Source: Collinsella sp. (lineage in GTDB: Bacteria; Actinomycetota; Coriobacteriia; Coriobacteriales; Coriobacteriaceae). From it: DNA of 51,120 nucleotides. The stretch is from positions 1 through 51,120 of the forward strand of contig DXZQ01000006.1 in NCBI GenBank assembly GCA_019419585.1, written 5' to 3'. Below are positions 40,627 through 49,134 of the stretch, one piece after another. Each line of letters opens with the position of its first letter. Position 1 is the first letter of the stretch. Below the pieces are notes generated by a model that made no database searches, was not told the DNA's origin, and worked only from the letters and a program-made list of their open reading frames with translations. Both the position numbers and the translations under genes were made by a program.

Positions 40627-41787
40627 TTAGCGCAGGAGCTCGGACTGCCAAGCCTCGAGCTGTTCTGCCAGGCTCTTACCACTAGAAGGCACGCTGAACT
40701 CTGGACGCCTGGGCAGCAGTGCACACTTAAGAATCGCAACGATGGTCTGCGAGACAAAGCGTCGCGTATCCTTGTCAAAGCCTTGCGCAGCCTGGAGCAT
40801 CACGGGCAGGCTCTCGCGCAGATTCCCAGCGATATCCGTAAACCGCTCAGCACCCGTAGCCTCAAACACGGAGAACAACGCATCTACAAAACGCTCGCGC
40901 TCGCTAGGCGACACTGCAAGCAGCATCTCGCGAATGGAGCCATCAACGTATCGAGCACCGGCGGACAGGCGCTCACAGTACACGAAGTCGCAACCATCAA
41001 CCACCCAGCTAAAGGGATTGTGCTGCAGCAGGCTGAACTCGGTGCTCTCAACGATGGCATAGTCCTCCTGTGTCTCGAACATCATGCCAAAGATCGACGA
41101 CCGAGGTAGCGTCTTGTCGATTCGACCGGAAAGATCGGCAAAGGCGTCGCCGTTCAGGAACTCCTCGACGAAGCCCGGACCATCATGGGAATATGCCCGT
41201 TCGATTCGCTCACGGGCGACATCGGAGCACATCGCCGCACCGTACACCGCAAGGTTTCCACCCTTGGAATGACCTCCGCACAAAAGCTGTCCGTCAATCG
41301 CATCCGCCGCCTCGTCCACATAACGCGCCGCGGATTCCTGGGCCGGCACAGGACACCGGAACGCCATGTTAAAGTCCTCTTTCCAGCCCACAATCGTGCT
41401 GTCAGTCCCCCGGAAGGAAAGATAGCTAAACCCCGCCGGAAACCGGAACGCCATGGCTGCAAACTGTTCTGTCGCCGCCACATCGCTCACGGCACGATAG
41501 CCGCAAACGCGCACGCCGCGGTAGCGAGGGCTTGCTGCCACGGCCTCCAACAAGGCCCTGCTCCCCTCTGGGTCCCACAAGTCGTCAATCATGCCCCGGT
41601 AGCACTCGGCACGCAGCAGCTCGCGTACGTCTAGGCCCTGCCAGTTCGTCAGCTCCGCCATATCACCCGGCAAACGCAAATAGGACAACCACGCAAAGAC
41701 CAGGCTATCCACCGCGCAGAACGGCCGCTTCTCAAACGGATCAAATGCCGTCTGGGCATAGGTCAAAAAATTAGGCGAATCCGACAT
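40627..41787 (-). CDS. Alpha/beta hydrolase, DUF2974 (Mbeg1-like) family
   Basis: A 386-residue predicted lipase-like hydrolase. The nucleophile elbow is GGHSKGGNLAVYGA, with FSYLSFRGTDSTIVGWKEDF upstream (oxyanion region) as in lipase class 3-like proteins, and SHDGPGFVEEF holding a probable acid residue. No signal peptide is present. The ATG at 41787 follows GGGAGG closely; the frame extends about 200 bases upstream through the ldh terminator, so longer versions are unlikely. The gene is flanked by an inverted pair of 32-base repeats (40591-40622 and 41818-41849). Substrate is unknown. Confidence 0.78.
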   Translation of the reverse strand: MSDSPNFLTYAQTAFDPFEKRPFCAVDSLVFAWLSYLRLPGDMAELTNWQGLDVRELLRAECYRGMIDDLWDPEGSRALLEAVAASPRYRGVRVCGYRAVSDVAATEQFAAMAFRFPAGFSYLSFRGTDSTIVGWKEDFNMAFRCPVPAQESAARYVDEAADAIDGQLLCGGHSKGGNLAVYGAAMCSDVARERIERAYSHDGPGFVEEFLNGDAFADLSGRIDKTLPRSSIFGMMFETQEDYAIVESTEFSLLQHNPFSWVVDGCDFVYCERLSAGARYVDGSIREMLLAVSPSERERFVDALFSVFEATGAERFTDIAGNLRESLPVMLQAAQGFDKDTRRFVSQTIVAILKCALLPRRPEFSVPSSGKSLAEQLEAWQSELLR

Positions 41788-41817
41788 GGCCCTCCCATCA
41801 ACTATGGTGCATTGGGA

Positions 41818-41849
41818 TGGTGCAAAGTAACCTGACCCCCTTGCACCAA
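41818..41849 (-). repeat. Right inverted copy of the 32-base REP-like repeat
   Basis: On the minus strand it reads TTGGTGCAAGGGGGTCAGGT then TACTTTGCACCA, matching the left copy at 27 of 32 positions. It also forms its own hairpin, TGGTGCAA (41818-41825) with TTGCACCA (41841-41848). Confidence 0.65.
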
Positions 41850-41883
41850 AAAGGCGCCCGGACCGTGTGGCCCGGACGCCTTT
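41850..41883 (-). terminator. Terminator of ldh
   Basis: On the minus strand AAAGGCGTCCGGG pairs with CCGGGCGCCTTT, followed by TTGG. It lies 31 bases after the ldh stop. Confidence 0.8.
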
Positions 41884-41914
41884 CATTGTAGCCTGTTGCC
41901 CAAAAGAGCTTGAT

Positions 41915-42865
41915 TTAGCAGGAGAAATCGACGCTGTCGATGATGTCCTTGAGGGCCTTGGCGGAGACGGTGAGCTCATGCTGCTCGTCATCGTTCAGCG
42001 GCACGGGGACGCGGCAGACAACGCCGTCGCGGCCAACGACAGTCGGCATGGAGATGGCAAGATCGGACAGGCCATACTCGCCCACCATGAGCGAGGAGAC
42101 AGGCAGAACGGTCTGCTCATCGCGCATGACGGCGGTGCAGATGCGCTTGACGGCCATGGCGACGCCGTAGTAGGTAGCGTGCTTCTTCTCGATGATGGTG
42201 TAGGCGGAGTTCTTGACGTCCTCGGCGATGCGCTTCTCGGCGGCCTCGTGCTCCAGATGACCGTGAAGCTCGCAGAAGGTGTTCAGCGGCACGCCGGCAA
42301 CCTGAGCGCTGGACCAAGCGACAAACTCGGAGTCGCCGTGCTCACCCATGACATAGGCCTGGACATCGCGCGGGTCAACCTCGACGTGGGCACCAAGCAT
42401 CTGCTGTAGGCGGCCGGTGTCGAGCACGGTGCCGGAGCCGATGACATGGCCCTCGGGCAGGCCGGACATCTTGATGGCGGCGTAGGTCAGAACATCGACC
42501 GGGTTGGAGACGATGAGCAGAATGCCGTCGAAGCCGGACTTCTTAATCTCGGGAATAATGGACTTAAAGATGCTGACGTTCTTGTTGACCAGGTCCAGGC
42601 GGGTCTCACCGGGCTTCTGGGCAGCGCCAGCAGTGACGACGATCATGGCGGCGTCGGCGACATCGGAATAATCGCCGGCGTAGATCTTCATCGGCTCGGC
42701 AAACGTCATGCCGTGCGCGATATCCAGGGCCTCACCCTCGGCGCGGTTCTTGTCCACGTCGATGAGGACCATCTCGGAGAACAGACCGCTCTGCATCAGC
42801 GCGAACGCCGAAGACGAACCGACGAAACCGCAGCCGACGATAGCGACCTTCTTCTCGTTAACCAT
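41915..42865 (-). CDS. ldh: L-lactate dehydrogenase
   Basis: Reduces pyruvate to L-lactate with NADH, regenerating NAD+ in fermentation. The 316-residue protein has the NAD-binding KVAIVGCGFVGSSSAFAL, the IVVTAGAAQKPGETRLDL substrate loop (Gln in AAQKPGE indicates lactate rather than malate dehydrogenase), VSNPVDVLT, GSGTVLDTGRLQ and the catalytic His in VMGEHGDSEF. The ATG at 42865 (MVNEKK) has GGGAG six bases upstream. A hairpin with terminator character lies just upstream (42892-42922), so it has its own promoter or is attenuated. Confidence 0.95.
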   Translation of the reverse strand: MVNEKKVAIVGCGFVGSSSAFALMQSGLFSEMVLIDVDKNRAEGEALDIAHGMTFAEPMKIYAGDYSDVADAAMIVVTAGAAQKPGETRLDLVNKNVSIFKSIIPEIKKSGFDGILLIVSNPVDVLTYAAIKMSGLPEGHVIGSGTVLDTGRLQQMLGAHVEVDPRDVQAYVMGEHGDSEFVAWSSAQVAGVPLNTFCELHGHLEHEAAEKRIAEDVKNSAYTIIEKKHATYYGVAMAVKRICTAVMRDEQTVLPVSSLMVGEYGLSDLAISMPTVVGRDGVVCRVPVPLNDDEQHELTVSAKALKDIIDSVDFSC

Positions 42866-42891
42866 TAGAAACTCCCATCTCTCTCCACAAA

Positions 42892-42922
42892 CAAGCCGCC
42901 CGGGAACGACCCGAGCGGCTTG
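42892..42922 (-). terminator. Hairpin with short T-run just upstream of ldh
   Basis: CAAGCCGC (42892-42899) pairs perfectly with GCGGCTTG (42915-42922), with CCGGG/CCCG pairing inside. On the minus strand TTTGTGG follows. It ends 26 bases before the ldh start and 145 bases after the aminotransferase stop, so it could terminate that gene or attenuate ldh. Confidence 0.6.
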
Positions 42923-43066
42923 CCGTAATCCCAATACATCCAATCGGGACTTTGATTATGCTCCTATTCGCAGCCAAAAATCGACCGTTTACCGAAATTG
43001 TTTGCAGGATTCGTAAAATAACTGCACGAAATCGGTTTCGAGCTATTGACGAGCCAAAATACCTTT

Positions 43067-44230
43067 CTAATACAGGCCCGCCTCGCGAATGGCCTCGACA
43101 GCCAAAGCGATCTGGTCGGGCGGCAGGACCAGCGCCATGCGCACGTGCCCCTCGCCCGAAGGACCAAAGCTCGCACCCGGCGTCACCACAACGCCGGCCT
43201 TCTCCATGAGCTCCTCGCAAAACGCCATGGAATCGGTGCGACCACCGGGAAGCTTGGCCCACACAAACATAGAGCCATGTGCGTTGGGTCGCTCCCAGCC
43301 CAGGTCCTCAAGACCGTCGCACAGGGCATCGCGGCGCTCCTGGTACTTCAGACGCTGCGCCTCGACCTCATCGCGCGGGCCATTAAGGCACGCGATGGCG
43401 GCCTTCTGGATCGGGAAGAACATGCCAAAGTCGATCTGGCTGCGCAGCTTGGCAAAGGCAGAGACCACATCCTCGCGGCCGACCAAAAAGCCGACACGCG
43501 CACCGGTGACGTTAAACGACTTGGAGAGCGAGAAAAACTCAACGCCCACCTCGAGCGCGCCGGGATACTGCAAGAAGCTGCCGCCCGGCTCGCCGTCGAA
43601 CACGATGTCGGAGTATGCGTTGTCGTGAACGATCAGCAGGTCGTGCTCGCGGGCGAAAGCGATGATCTCCTCGTAGATCTCGGGCGTGCCCACCGAGCCC
43701 ACCGGGTTGGCGGGCAGCGACACGATCATATACTTGGCGCGATCGGCCACCTCGGGATCGATACCCGCCACATAGGGCAGGTAATTGTGCTCGGCAACCA
43801 GCGGATAGTACTCGAGCTTGGCATCGGCGATCTTGGCACCCGCCTCAAAGACCGGGTAGCACGGATCGGGAACCAAAATAGTGTCACCCGGATCGAGTAG
43901 GGCCAGGCCCAAATGACCCACGCCCTCCTGCGTGCCGTTGCACGACTGCACCATGGACGGCGTAATGCCCGAAACGCCAAAGCGGCGCTCATAGTAATCG
44001 CACACGGCTTGCTTGAGTTCGGGTAGGTCGCGCAGGGCATACTTCCACATCTCGGGATCTTGGGCTGCTTGCGTGAGCGCCTCGACCACATGGTCGTACG
44101 GCTTAAAGTCGGGCGTACCCACGCTCATGTTGTAAATGGTCTTGCCCTGAGCCTTCAGCGCAAGCAGTTTGTTGTTGAGCGAGGCGAAGACCTCCGCGCC
44201 AAAGCGGTCGAGACGCTGCGATGCCTGCAT
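43067..44230 (-). CDS. PLP-dependent class I/II aminotransferase
   Basis: A 387-residue fold-type I aminotransferase. It shows NMSVGTPDFKP, CNGTQEGVGH, LVPDPCYPVF, NPVGSVG, HDNAYSDIVFDG and the PLP-binding Lys in FFSLSKSFNVTGARVGFLVG. The layout resembles the branch containing alanine, LL-DAP and N-acetyl-DAP aminotransferases. Since the lysine operon here uses the acetylase branch and lacks an aminotransferase gene, this could be the N-acetyl-amino-ketopimelate aminotransferase, but it lies 4 kb away and other substrates are possible. The ATG at 44230 follows AAAGGTGG with five bases. Confidence 0.85.
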   Translation of the reverse strand: MQASQRLDRFGAEVFASLNNKLLALKAQGKTIYNMSVGTPDFKPYDHVVEALTQAAQDPEMWKYALRDLPELKQAVCDYYERRFGVSGITPSMVQSCNGTQEGVGHLGLALLDPGDTILVPDPCYPVFEAGAKIADAKLEYYPLVAEHNYLPYVAGIDPEVADRAKYMIVSLPANPVGSVGTPEIYEEIIAFAREHDLLIVHDNAYSDIVFDGEPGGSFLQYPGALEVGVEFFSLSKSFNVTGARVGFLVGREDVVSAFAKLRSQIDFGMFFPIQKAAIACLNGPRDEVEAQRLKYQERRDALCDGLEDLGWERPNAHGSMFVWAKLPGGRTDSMAFCEELMEKAGVVVTPGASFGPSGEGHVRMALVLPPDQIALAVEAIREAGLY

Positions 44231-44248
44231 GGTGCCACCTTTCGATAT

Positions 44249-44280
44249 AAAAAACGCGGCGCTCCGACAAGAGCGCCGCG
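44249..44280 (-). terminator. Terminator of nadE
   Basis: CGCGGCGCTC (44255-44264) and GAGCGCCGCG (44271-44280) form a perfect ten-pair stem. On the minus strand TTTTTT follows. It lies between nadE and the aminotransferase gene. Confidence 0.88.
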
Positions 44281-44348
44281 CGATACGGGCCATCAGATTT
44301 CAAAAGTGTAACGCTTGCAACCCCCGTATTGGTTCAATTTAGCCAACC

Positions 44349-46328
44349 TTAGTCAATTGGATTGAGCGCGTCAATCTGCGCAAGCCACAGACGCGAGCTG
44401 GCGTCACTCGGCATACGCCAATCGCCGCGCGGGCTGAGCGTAACCGAACCCACCTTGGGACCATCGGGCAGGCAGCTGCGCTTAAACTGCTGGGCAAAGA
44501 AGCGACGATAGAACGTACGCAACCACGTGTGGACGGTCTTGGCGTCGTAGACGCCCTCGAAGCTCTTGAGCGCCATGCGGTAGATCTTGCCCGGCTCAAA
44601 GCCAAAACGCAGCAGGTAGTAGAGGAAGTAGTCGTGCAACTCGTACGGGCCCACCAAATCCTCGGTCTTCTGCGCAATCTCGCCGTCGCCCGTGGGCGGC
44701 AGAAGCTCGGGGGACACCGGCGTATCGAGGATATCGAGCAAGACCTCGGCGATACGTCCGCCAAAGACATCGGCGGCATAGCGCACCAAGTGACGCACGA
44801 GCGTCTTGGGCACGCTCGCGTTGACGGCGTACATACTCATGTGGTCGCCGTTATAGGTAGCCCAGCCGAGCGCCAGCTCCGACAGGTCGCCCGTGCCGAT
44901 GACAAAACCGCCAGCCTGGTTGGCCAGATCCATCAGAATCTGCGTACGCTCGCGAGCCTGGCTGTTCTCGTAGGTTACGTCCTGCACGGCCGGATCGTGC
45001 TCAATGTCCTTGAAGTGCTGTTCCACGGCCGCGTGGATCGAAACCTCGCGGAAGCTCACGCCCAGGTCGAGGGCAAGCGACTCGGCATTCGACTTGGTGC
45101 GATGCGTCGTGCCAAAGCCGGGCATGGAAACCGCCGTGACACCCGTGCGCGGCAGCCCCAGCGCATCGAAGGCACGCACGGTCACAAGCAGTGCCAGCGT
45201 GGAGTCCAGGCCGCCCGAAAGGCCGATGACTGCAGCCTTGGTACCCGTATGGGCAAGGCGGGTCTTGAGGCCGGCGGTCTGCAGGTCGAGGATGGTCTCG
45301 CAACGCTCGGCCAGGTCACCATGGTCGGCCGGCACAAAGGGCGCGCGGGGGAAGACTCGGTCGATGTCGAGCGCATCGCGCAGGACAGGCTCTTCGGCCA
45401 GCACGCCCTCAAACGAAAATTCAACGGTAGTGGCCTCCGGCGCATCGTCCGCGCGCGTCCACGTCGTCGAGCGACGGCGCTCGGCAACCAGGCGGTCAAG
45501 GTCAACGTCGGCGACGGCCATATCGCAGGTAAGCAATTTGGTCGCGGCGAGCTTGGAGCCGTTTTCGTAGACGAGGTTCTCCCCCGCAAAGACCATGTCG
45601 GTCGTGGACTCGCCCTCGCTCGCGTCCGCGTAGGCATAGGCGCAGTACAGGCGCGCGCTCTGATTGGAGATAAGGCTGCGGCGGTAATCTGCCTTACCGA
45701 TAATCTCGTCCGAGGCCGACGGGTTGAGAATCACCGTCGCACCGGCAAGCGCCATCTCGGTCGAAGGGGGCGCCGGCACCCACAGGTCCTCACAGACCTC
45801 AACGCCCAGCACCAGGTCCTCGGCGCCCTCATCACAGCAACGGTAGATAAGCCCCGAGCCCAGCGGGACCGGACCCTGACCGGCAAATTCAACCCACACG
45901 GGATCCGCAGGCGCCGGAGCAAACCAACGGCGCTCATAGAACTCGCCATAGTTGGGCAGATACTTCTTGGCCGTGAGGCCCAAAAGCTCGCCCGCGCAGC
46001 ACACGGCGGCGCAGTTGTAGATATTCTCGGCAACTGCAACGGGAAGACCGATGGTAAAGACAATCGGCAGCTCGCGGGTTTCATCGAGAATATGTGCCAG
46101 TGCGGTCTCGCAGGCATGCAGTAATGTGCGGTTATGGAACAGATCAGCCGCGGTATAGCCAGTCAGATTAAGCTCGGGCAGCACCAGCGCGCGAACGCCA
46201 CGCTCGGCAGCCTCGCGAACAGCGTAAAGCGCCACCTCGGCATTGCCCTCGACATCGGCAACGCGAATCCGCGGCGACGCCGCCGCCACACGCAAAAAGC
46301 CATCAGACTGAGAAAGGTGAAGATTCAT
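44349..46328 (-). CDS. nadE: Glutamine-dependent NAD+ synthase
   Basis: Makes NAD+ from deamido-NAD+ with ATP, using glutamine as ammonia source. The 659-residue protein has an N-terminal nitrilase-type amidase domain (VLPELNLTGYT with the catalytic Glu, AKKYLPNYGEFYE with Lys, GVEVCEDLWV with Cys) and a C-terminal synthetase domain with the pyrophosphate loop GLSGGLDSTLAL and GTGDLSELALGW. The length fits the long two-domain type. The ATG at 46328 (MNLHLS) follows GGGAGC; a start nine codons earlier is less likely. Confidence 0.94.
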   Translation of the reverse strand: MNLHLSQSDGFLRVAAASPRIRVADVEGNAEVALYAVREAAERGVRALVLPELNLTGYTAADLFHNRTLLHACETALAHILDETRELPIVFTIGLPVAVAENIYNCAAVCCAGELLGLTAKKYLPNYGEFYERRWFAPAPADPVWVEFAGQGPVPLGSGLIYRCCDEGAEDLVLGVEVCEDLWVPAPPSTEMALAGATVILNPSASDEIIGKADYRRSLISNQSARLYCAYAYADASEGESTTDMVFAGENLVYENGSKLAATKLLTCDMAVADVDLDRLVAERRRSTTWTRADDAPEATTVEFSFEGVLAEEPVLRDALDIDRVFPRAPFVPADHGDLAERCETILDLQTAGLKTRLAHTGTKAAVIGLSGGLDSTLALLVTVRAFDALGLPRTGVTAVSMPGFGTTHRTKSNAESLALDLGVSFREVSIHAAVEQHFKDIEHDPAVQDVTYENSQARERTQILMDLANQAGGFVIGTGDLSELALGWATYNGDHMSMYAVNASVPKTLVRHLVRYAADVFGGRIAEVLLDILDTPVSPELLPPTGDGEIAQKTEDLVGPYELHDYFLYYLLRFGFEPGKIYRMALKSFEGVYDAKTVHTWLRTFYRRFFAQQFKRSCLPDGPKVGSVTLSPRGDWRMPSDASSRLWLAQIDALNPID

Positions 46329-46531
46329 AAGAATGCTCCCGTGCGTAGACGCCATTCACAACAATTAGCAAGCCCTATTGTAGTTCAACCGCCGGGTGCA
46401 ACCGCATCCCACCAACTTGGTGAGCTATTGATGAGTTGATGGTATCTGTTAAATGTCACGTACGATTCACATCTGGTGGGTACCCTGATGGCTGAATGAA
46501 ACGAAGCAGATTTACACCGGGAGGGTCCCGT

Positions 46532-47476
46532 ATGACAACCAAGTACACCGACGCGCCGCGCACGCGCGTCATGACACCGGCCGCACTCAACAACGGCGTG
46601 CACGAAAACCATTCCATCGGACAGACCATGGCCATCGCGCCCAAAAAGGGCCTGTTCGACGACATTTCCATTCCCCAGATCATCGCCGGCGCCGCAGCCG
46701 CCGCCACGAGCGTCGCACTTGCCTCCAAGATCGGTATCGCGGGTTCAGTAATTGGTGCCGCCGTGAGCTCGGTCATCACCGTTGTGTCCTCGCAGGTCTA
46801 CCGCCACTTTATCTCTGCCAGCGCCGAAGCCCTCAAAGGTACGCACGCCGCCGTCGACTACCCCGCCGGCGCCTATGAGCCCGTTGAGTTTGATGCCGAG
46901 GAGCACCTGGGTGGCGCTGCGACTACGCAGGAGATGCGCCAAATTGCGGGGCGCGCGACCACGGCGCGCGTCGCCCCCAACAGCCTGCGCGCCAAGGCGG
47001 CGGCAGAGCGCAGCCAGACGCAAAAGAAGGTCATCGTCTTCTCGATCGCCATCGCCATCGTCGCGGTCATCGCCTGCGCTGGCGCCATCCTTATCACTAC
47101 GGCCGGTGAGGGCCTGGGCGAGCGTCCCGAGCCAATCCTTTCGTCGCACACGACCGAGCACGACGTGGGTAGCTCCGGTCAATCGCAAAGCCAGCAGGAC
47201 GACCCGCAGGGCAACTCCGCATCCACCGACTCGTCATCGAACACCCCCGATCAATCGCAGGGCGCCGATTCCTCTGCGAACAACAGCGGCACGCAATCCG
47301 GCACGACCGACTCAAGCCAAACGACTGACGGCTCTCAACCGAGCACGGGCGACCAGACGAGCGGCAATACATCGAGTACGGGATCTACCGACAACAGCAA
47401 CACCAACAGCTCGAGCGGAACCGCGTCCGGCACGGCATCTGACAGCTCGAGCCAGGGCACGGCGTCGGGCAACTAA
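46532..47476 (+). CDS. Membrane protein with long Ser/Thr/Gly/Asn-rich tail
   Basis: A 314-residue protein. Residues 1-40 are polar and probably cytoplasmic. A Gly/Ala-rich hydrophobic stretch (about 45-85, IPQIIAGAAAAATSVALAS) resembles a weak membrane or amphipathic region. A clear transmembrane helix lies at about 168-194 (VIVFSIAIAIVAVIACAGAILITT). The last about 115 residues are low-complexity Ser, Thr, Gly, Gln, Asn and Asp. The topology suggests a cytoplasmic domain and an extracellular disordered, possibly glycosylated tail. I do not recognise the family. The ATG at 46532 follows GGGAGGG with six bases; a start 36 bases upstream is possible. Confidence 0.65.
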   Translation: MTTKYTDAPRTRVMTPAALNNGVHENHSIGQTMAIAPKKGLFDDISIPQIIAGAAAAATSVALASKIGIAGSVIGAAVSSVITVVSSQVYRHFISASAEALKGTHAAVDYPAGAYEPVEFDAEEHLGGAATTQEMRQIAGRATTARVAPNSLRAKAAAERSQTQKKVIVFSIAIAIVAVIACAGAILITTAGEGLGERPEPILSSHTTEHDVGSSGQSQSQQDDPQGNSASTDSSSNTPDQSQGADSSANNSGTQSGTTDSSQTTDGSQPSTGDQTSGNTSSTGSTDNSNTNSSSGTASGTASDSSSQGTASGN

Positions 47477-47510
47477 GCACGTTTGCCTCTCATAGAGAAC
47501 CGACCTGTAT

Positions 47511-47545
47511 AACGGGCGCGAACCGGCAACGGTCGCGCCCGTTTG
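47511..47545 (+). terminator. Terminator after the Ser/Thr-tail membrane protein
   Basis: AACGGGCGCGA (47511-47521) pairs perfectly with TCGCGCCCGTT (47532-47542); TGCC follows, so the T-tract is short. Confidence 0.65.
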
Positions 47546-47614
47546 CCTTGGGCGCCGAGGTGGCACGCCCCGTGCGATGGTAAGATGCTTTGGTGTGTAA
47601 AGAGGAGATTTGCC

Positions 47615-48922
47615 ATGAGCAAGACAATAGTTACGCCCACGCTATCGTTGGGCAACCACATCTATCTGTATCGCCTGCTGCGCGACGCGATTGGGTGCGG
47701 TAAGCAAACGTTTATGACGCAGGTCGAGGAGGCGCTCGCCGCCGGCGACATGGCCGCTTATGACCTGGGCTTTGAGTCCACGCGCGAGCTGCTCGAGGAG
47801 CTTGATGACTGTATTAAGCTGACCGTCTTTAAAGGCGGCCGCCTGTATGCCACCGTTATCGCCAACGAGGCCTGGGATGCCGCCCTTGCCAAAGGCGAGG
47901 ACAAGCCCAAGGCAGCCAAGGGTGCCAAGCAGTCCTACAAAAAGAAAAAGCGCGGCGAGAAGGACCTCAAGGCCGTGCGCCCCAAGCACGTTAAGCGTCC
48001 CGAGCCCGAAGCCATGGTTGAAGCCGTGCCGGAACCCGAGCCCGATGCAGAGATCGAAGTCGCTATTGAGGTAACAGCAGAAGCCGAAACCGAAATCGCC
48101 GTCACGACCGATCCCGAAGCCATATCCGAGCAGGAAGCCACTGCGGAGCTCAACGAGGCTCCCAAGTCGACAGCCGAAGAAGCCGCTGACCAGCCCGAAA
48201 CGCCTGCGTTCCAAAACAGCGATGTCTTTGGCGACGAGGCCGAGGACGATCAGTCCGACGAGCCCGCCGATCAAGGCGCTACCGAGTCGGCGCCGGAGCC
48301 CGAGACGCCGCAGCCCGCCATCTCGCTCACGGTCGTCTATGACCCCGAGAACGCCAACGCCGGCATCACCACCATGGCATCCACGCCCATCGAGGCAAAG
48401 TCGAGCGTCGAGAACGAGAACGCGACGCAGGTTGAGGTTGAAACTGCAGCCGCAGACGCGCCCGTCACCGTGAAGCCCGCAGATTCCGAGATCAAGCCGG
48501 AAGTAACGCCGGAGCCCGCACCCGTCATCGAATCCGTGCCCGCCGCTGCTTGCGGCCAAATTCCCGCACCGGCACCGGCTTCGGTTCCCGCTGCAGCACC
48601 TGCCTCGACGCCAGTAGCGCCACCCATCCCCGAGGACTTCCCCGTCGATTTCGCAACCGAGGTCTTCTGCCCCGGCCCGCTTCTGCACCAGTTGTCGACC
48701 TATCTCCCCTACGGCGCCGACACGCTCGGCATCGTCGGCGAGTACTACTGGATCGCCCGCGAACGCGGTACCATCGAGGCCGCGCGAAACCGCGCAAGCT
48801 TCCCCCTGCACTACACGCAGGCCGGCGAGCGCCACGAGGTCACCGTGCGCATCCGCCGCAACACCACCGGCGGCCTCGGAGCCGCCTGGACCATCGACAA
48901 AGTCGAGGAACCAAACGAATAG
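47615..48922 (+). CDS. Protein with LOTUS-like N-terminus and long acidic linker
   Basis: A 435-residue protein in three parts. Residues about 10-85 (LYRLLRDAIGCGKQTFMTQ, then LGFESTRELLEELDDCIKLTVFKGG) resemble an OST-HTH/LOTUS RNA-binding winged helix. A lysine-rich stretch (AKQSYKKKKRGEKDLKAVRPK) follows, then about 230 residues of Glu/Pro/Ala/Thr-rich disordered linker with PEPEP repeats. The C-terminal about 85 residues (VFCPGPLLHQLSTYLPYGADT to AAWTIDKVEEPNE) form a separate conserved-looking domain I cannot name. GAGGAG stands nine bases before the ATG. No signal peptide. RNA-related function is inference from the weak LOTUS resemblance. Confidence 0.6.
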   Translation: MSKTIVTPTLSLGNHIYLYRLLRDAIGCGKQTFMTQVEEALAAGDMAAYDLGFESTRELLEELDDCIKLTVFKGGRLYATVIANEAWDAALAKGEDKPKAAKGAKQSYKKKKRGEKDLKAVRPKHVKRPEPEAMVEAVPEPEPDAEIEVAIEVTAEAETEIAVTTDPEAISEQEATAELNEAPKSTAEEAADQPETPAFQNSDVFGDEAEDDQSDEPADQGATESAPEPETPQPAISLTVVYDPENANAGITTMASTPIEAKSSVENENATQVEVETAAADAPVTVKPADSEIKPEVTPEPAPVIESVPAAACGQIPAPAPASVPAAAPASTPVAPPIPEDFPVDFATEVFCPGPLLHQLSTYLPYGADTLGIVGEYYWIARERGTIEAARNRASFPLHYTQAGERHEVTVRIRRNTTGGLGAAWTIDKVEEPNE

Positions 48923-48923
48923 T

Positions 48924-48963
48924 AAAACGCGGCGAACGCCACAAAAACGTTCGCCGCGTTTTT
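48924..48963 (+). terminator. Terminator after the LOTUS-like gene
   Basis: AAAACGCGGCGAACG (48924-48938) pairs with CGTTCGCCGCGTTTTT (48948-48963). It begins directly after the stop codon and continues into AATTATT. Confidence 0.9.
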
Positions 48964-48976
48964 AATTATTCCTGGA

Positions 48977-49131
48977 TGAGCACAAGCCAGCGAAAATGTC
49001 CCAGAGCGAGCAAGGTGACGTGAAAGAGGAGCGCCGCGTACTTCGGTACGCAAGCGACGATTGAACGTCAGATTGCCGCTCTGGGACATTTGCAGCGTCG
49101 AGCAGTTACGCGGTTTGGAAAACCGCGTAAC
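48977..49131 (-). repeat. Modular structured repeat, copy 3
   Basis: In the sense of ettA (minus strand) it starts four bases after the ettA stop. Order: hairpin with arms 49131-49120 and 49116-49105 (GTTACGCGGTTT type), linker TGCTCGACGCTGCA, outer arms 49090-49077 and 49008-48995 (AATGTCCCAGAGCG and its complement), inner TGACGT/ACGTCA, core hairpin GCGTAC-CGAA-GTACGC, and tail TTTCGCTGGCTTGTGCTCA (48995-48977). Core, first hairpin, linker and tail match copy 2; the outer arms do not, yet remain perfectly complementary. Confidence 0.9.
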
Positions 49132-49134
49132 GAT

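Noticed and set aside
47130..47476. Repeat-like low-complexity DNA
   Set aside because: It is coding sequence for a Ser/Thr/Gly/Asn-rich tail, in frame with the membrane protein.
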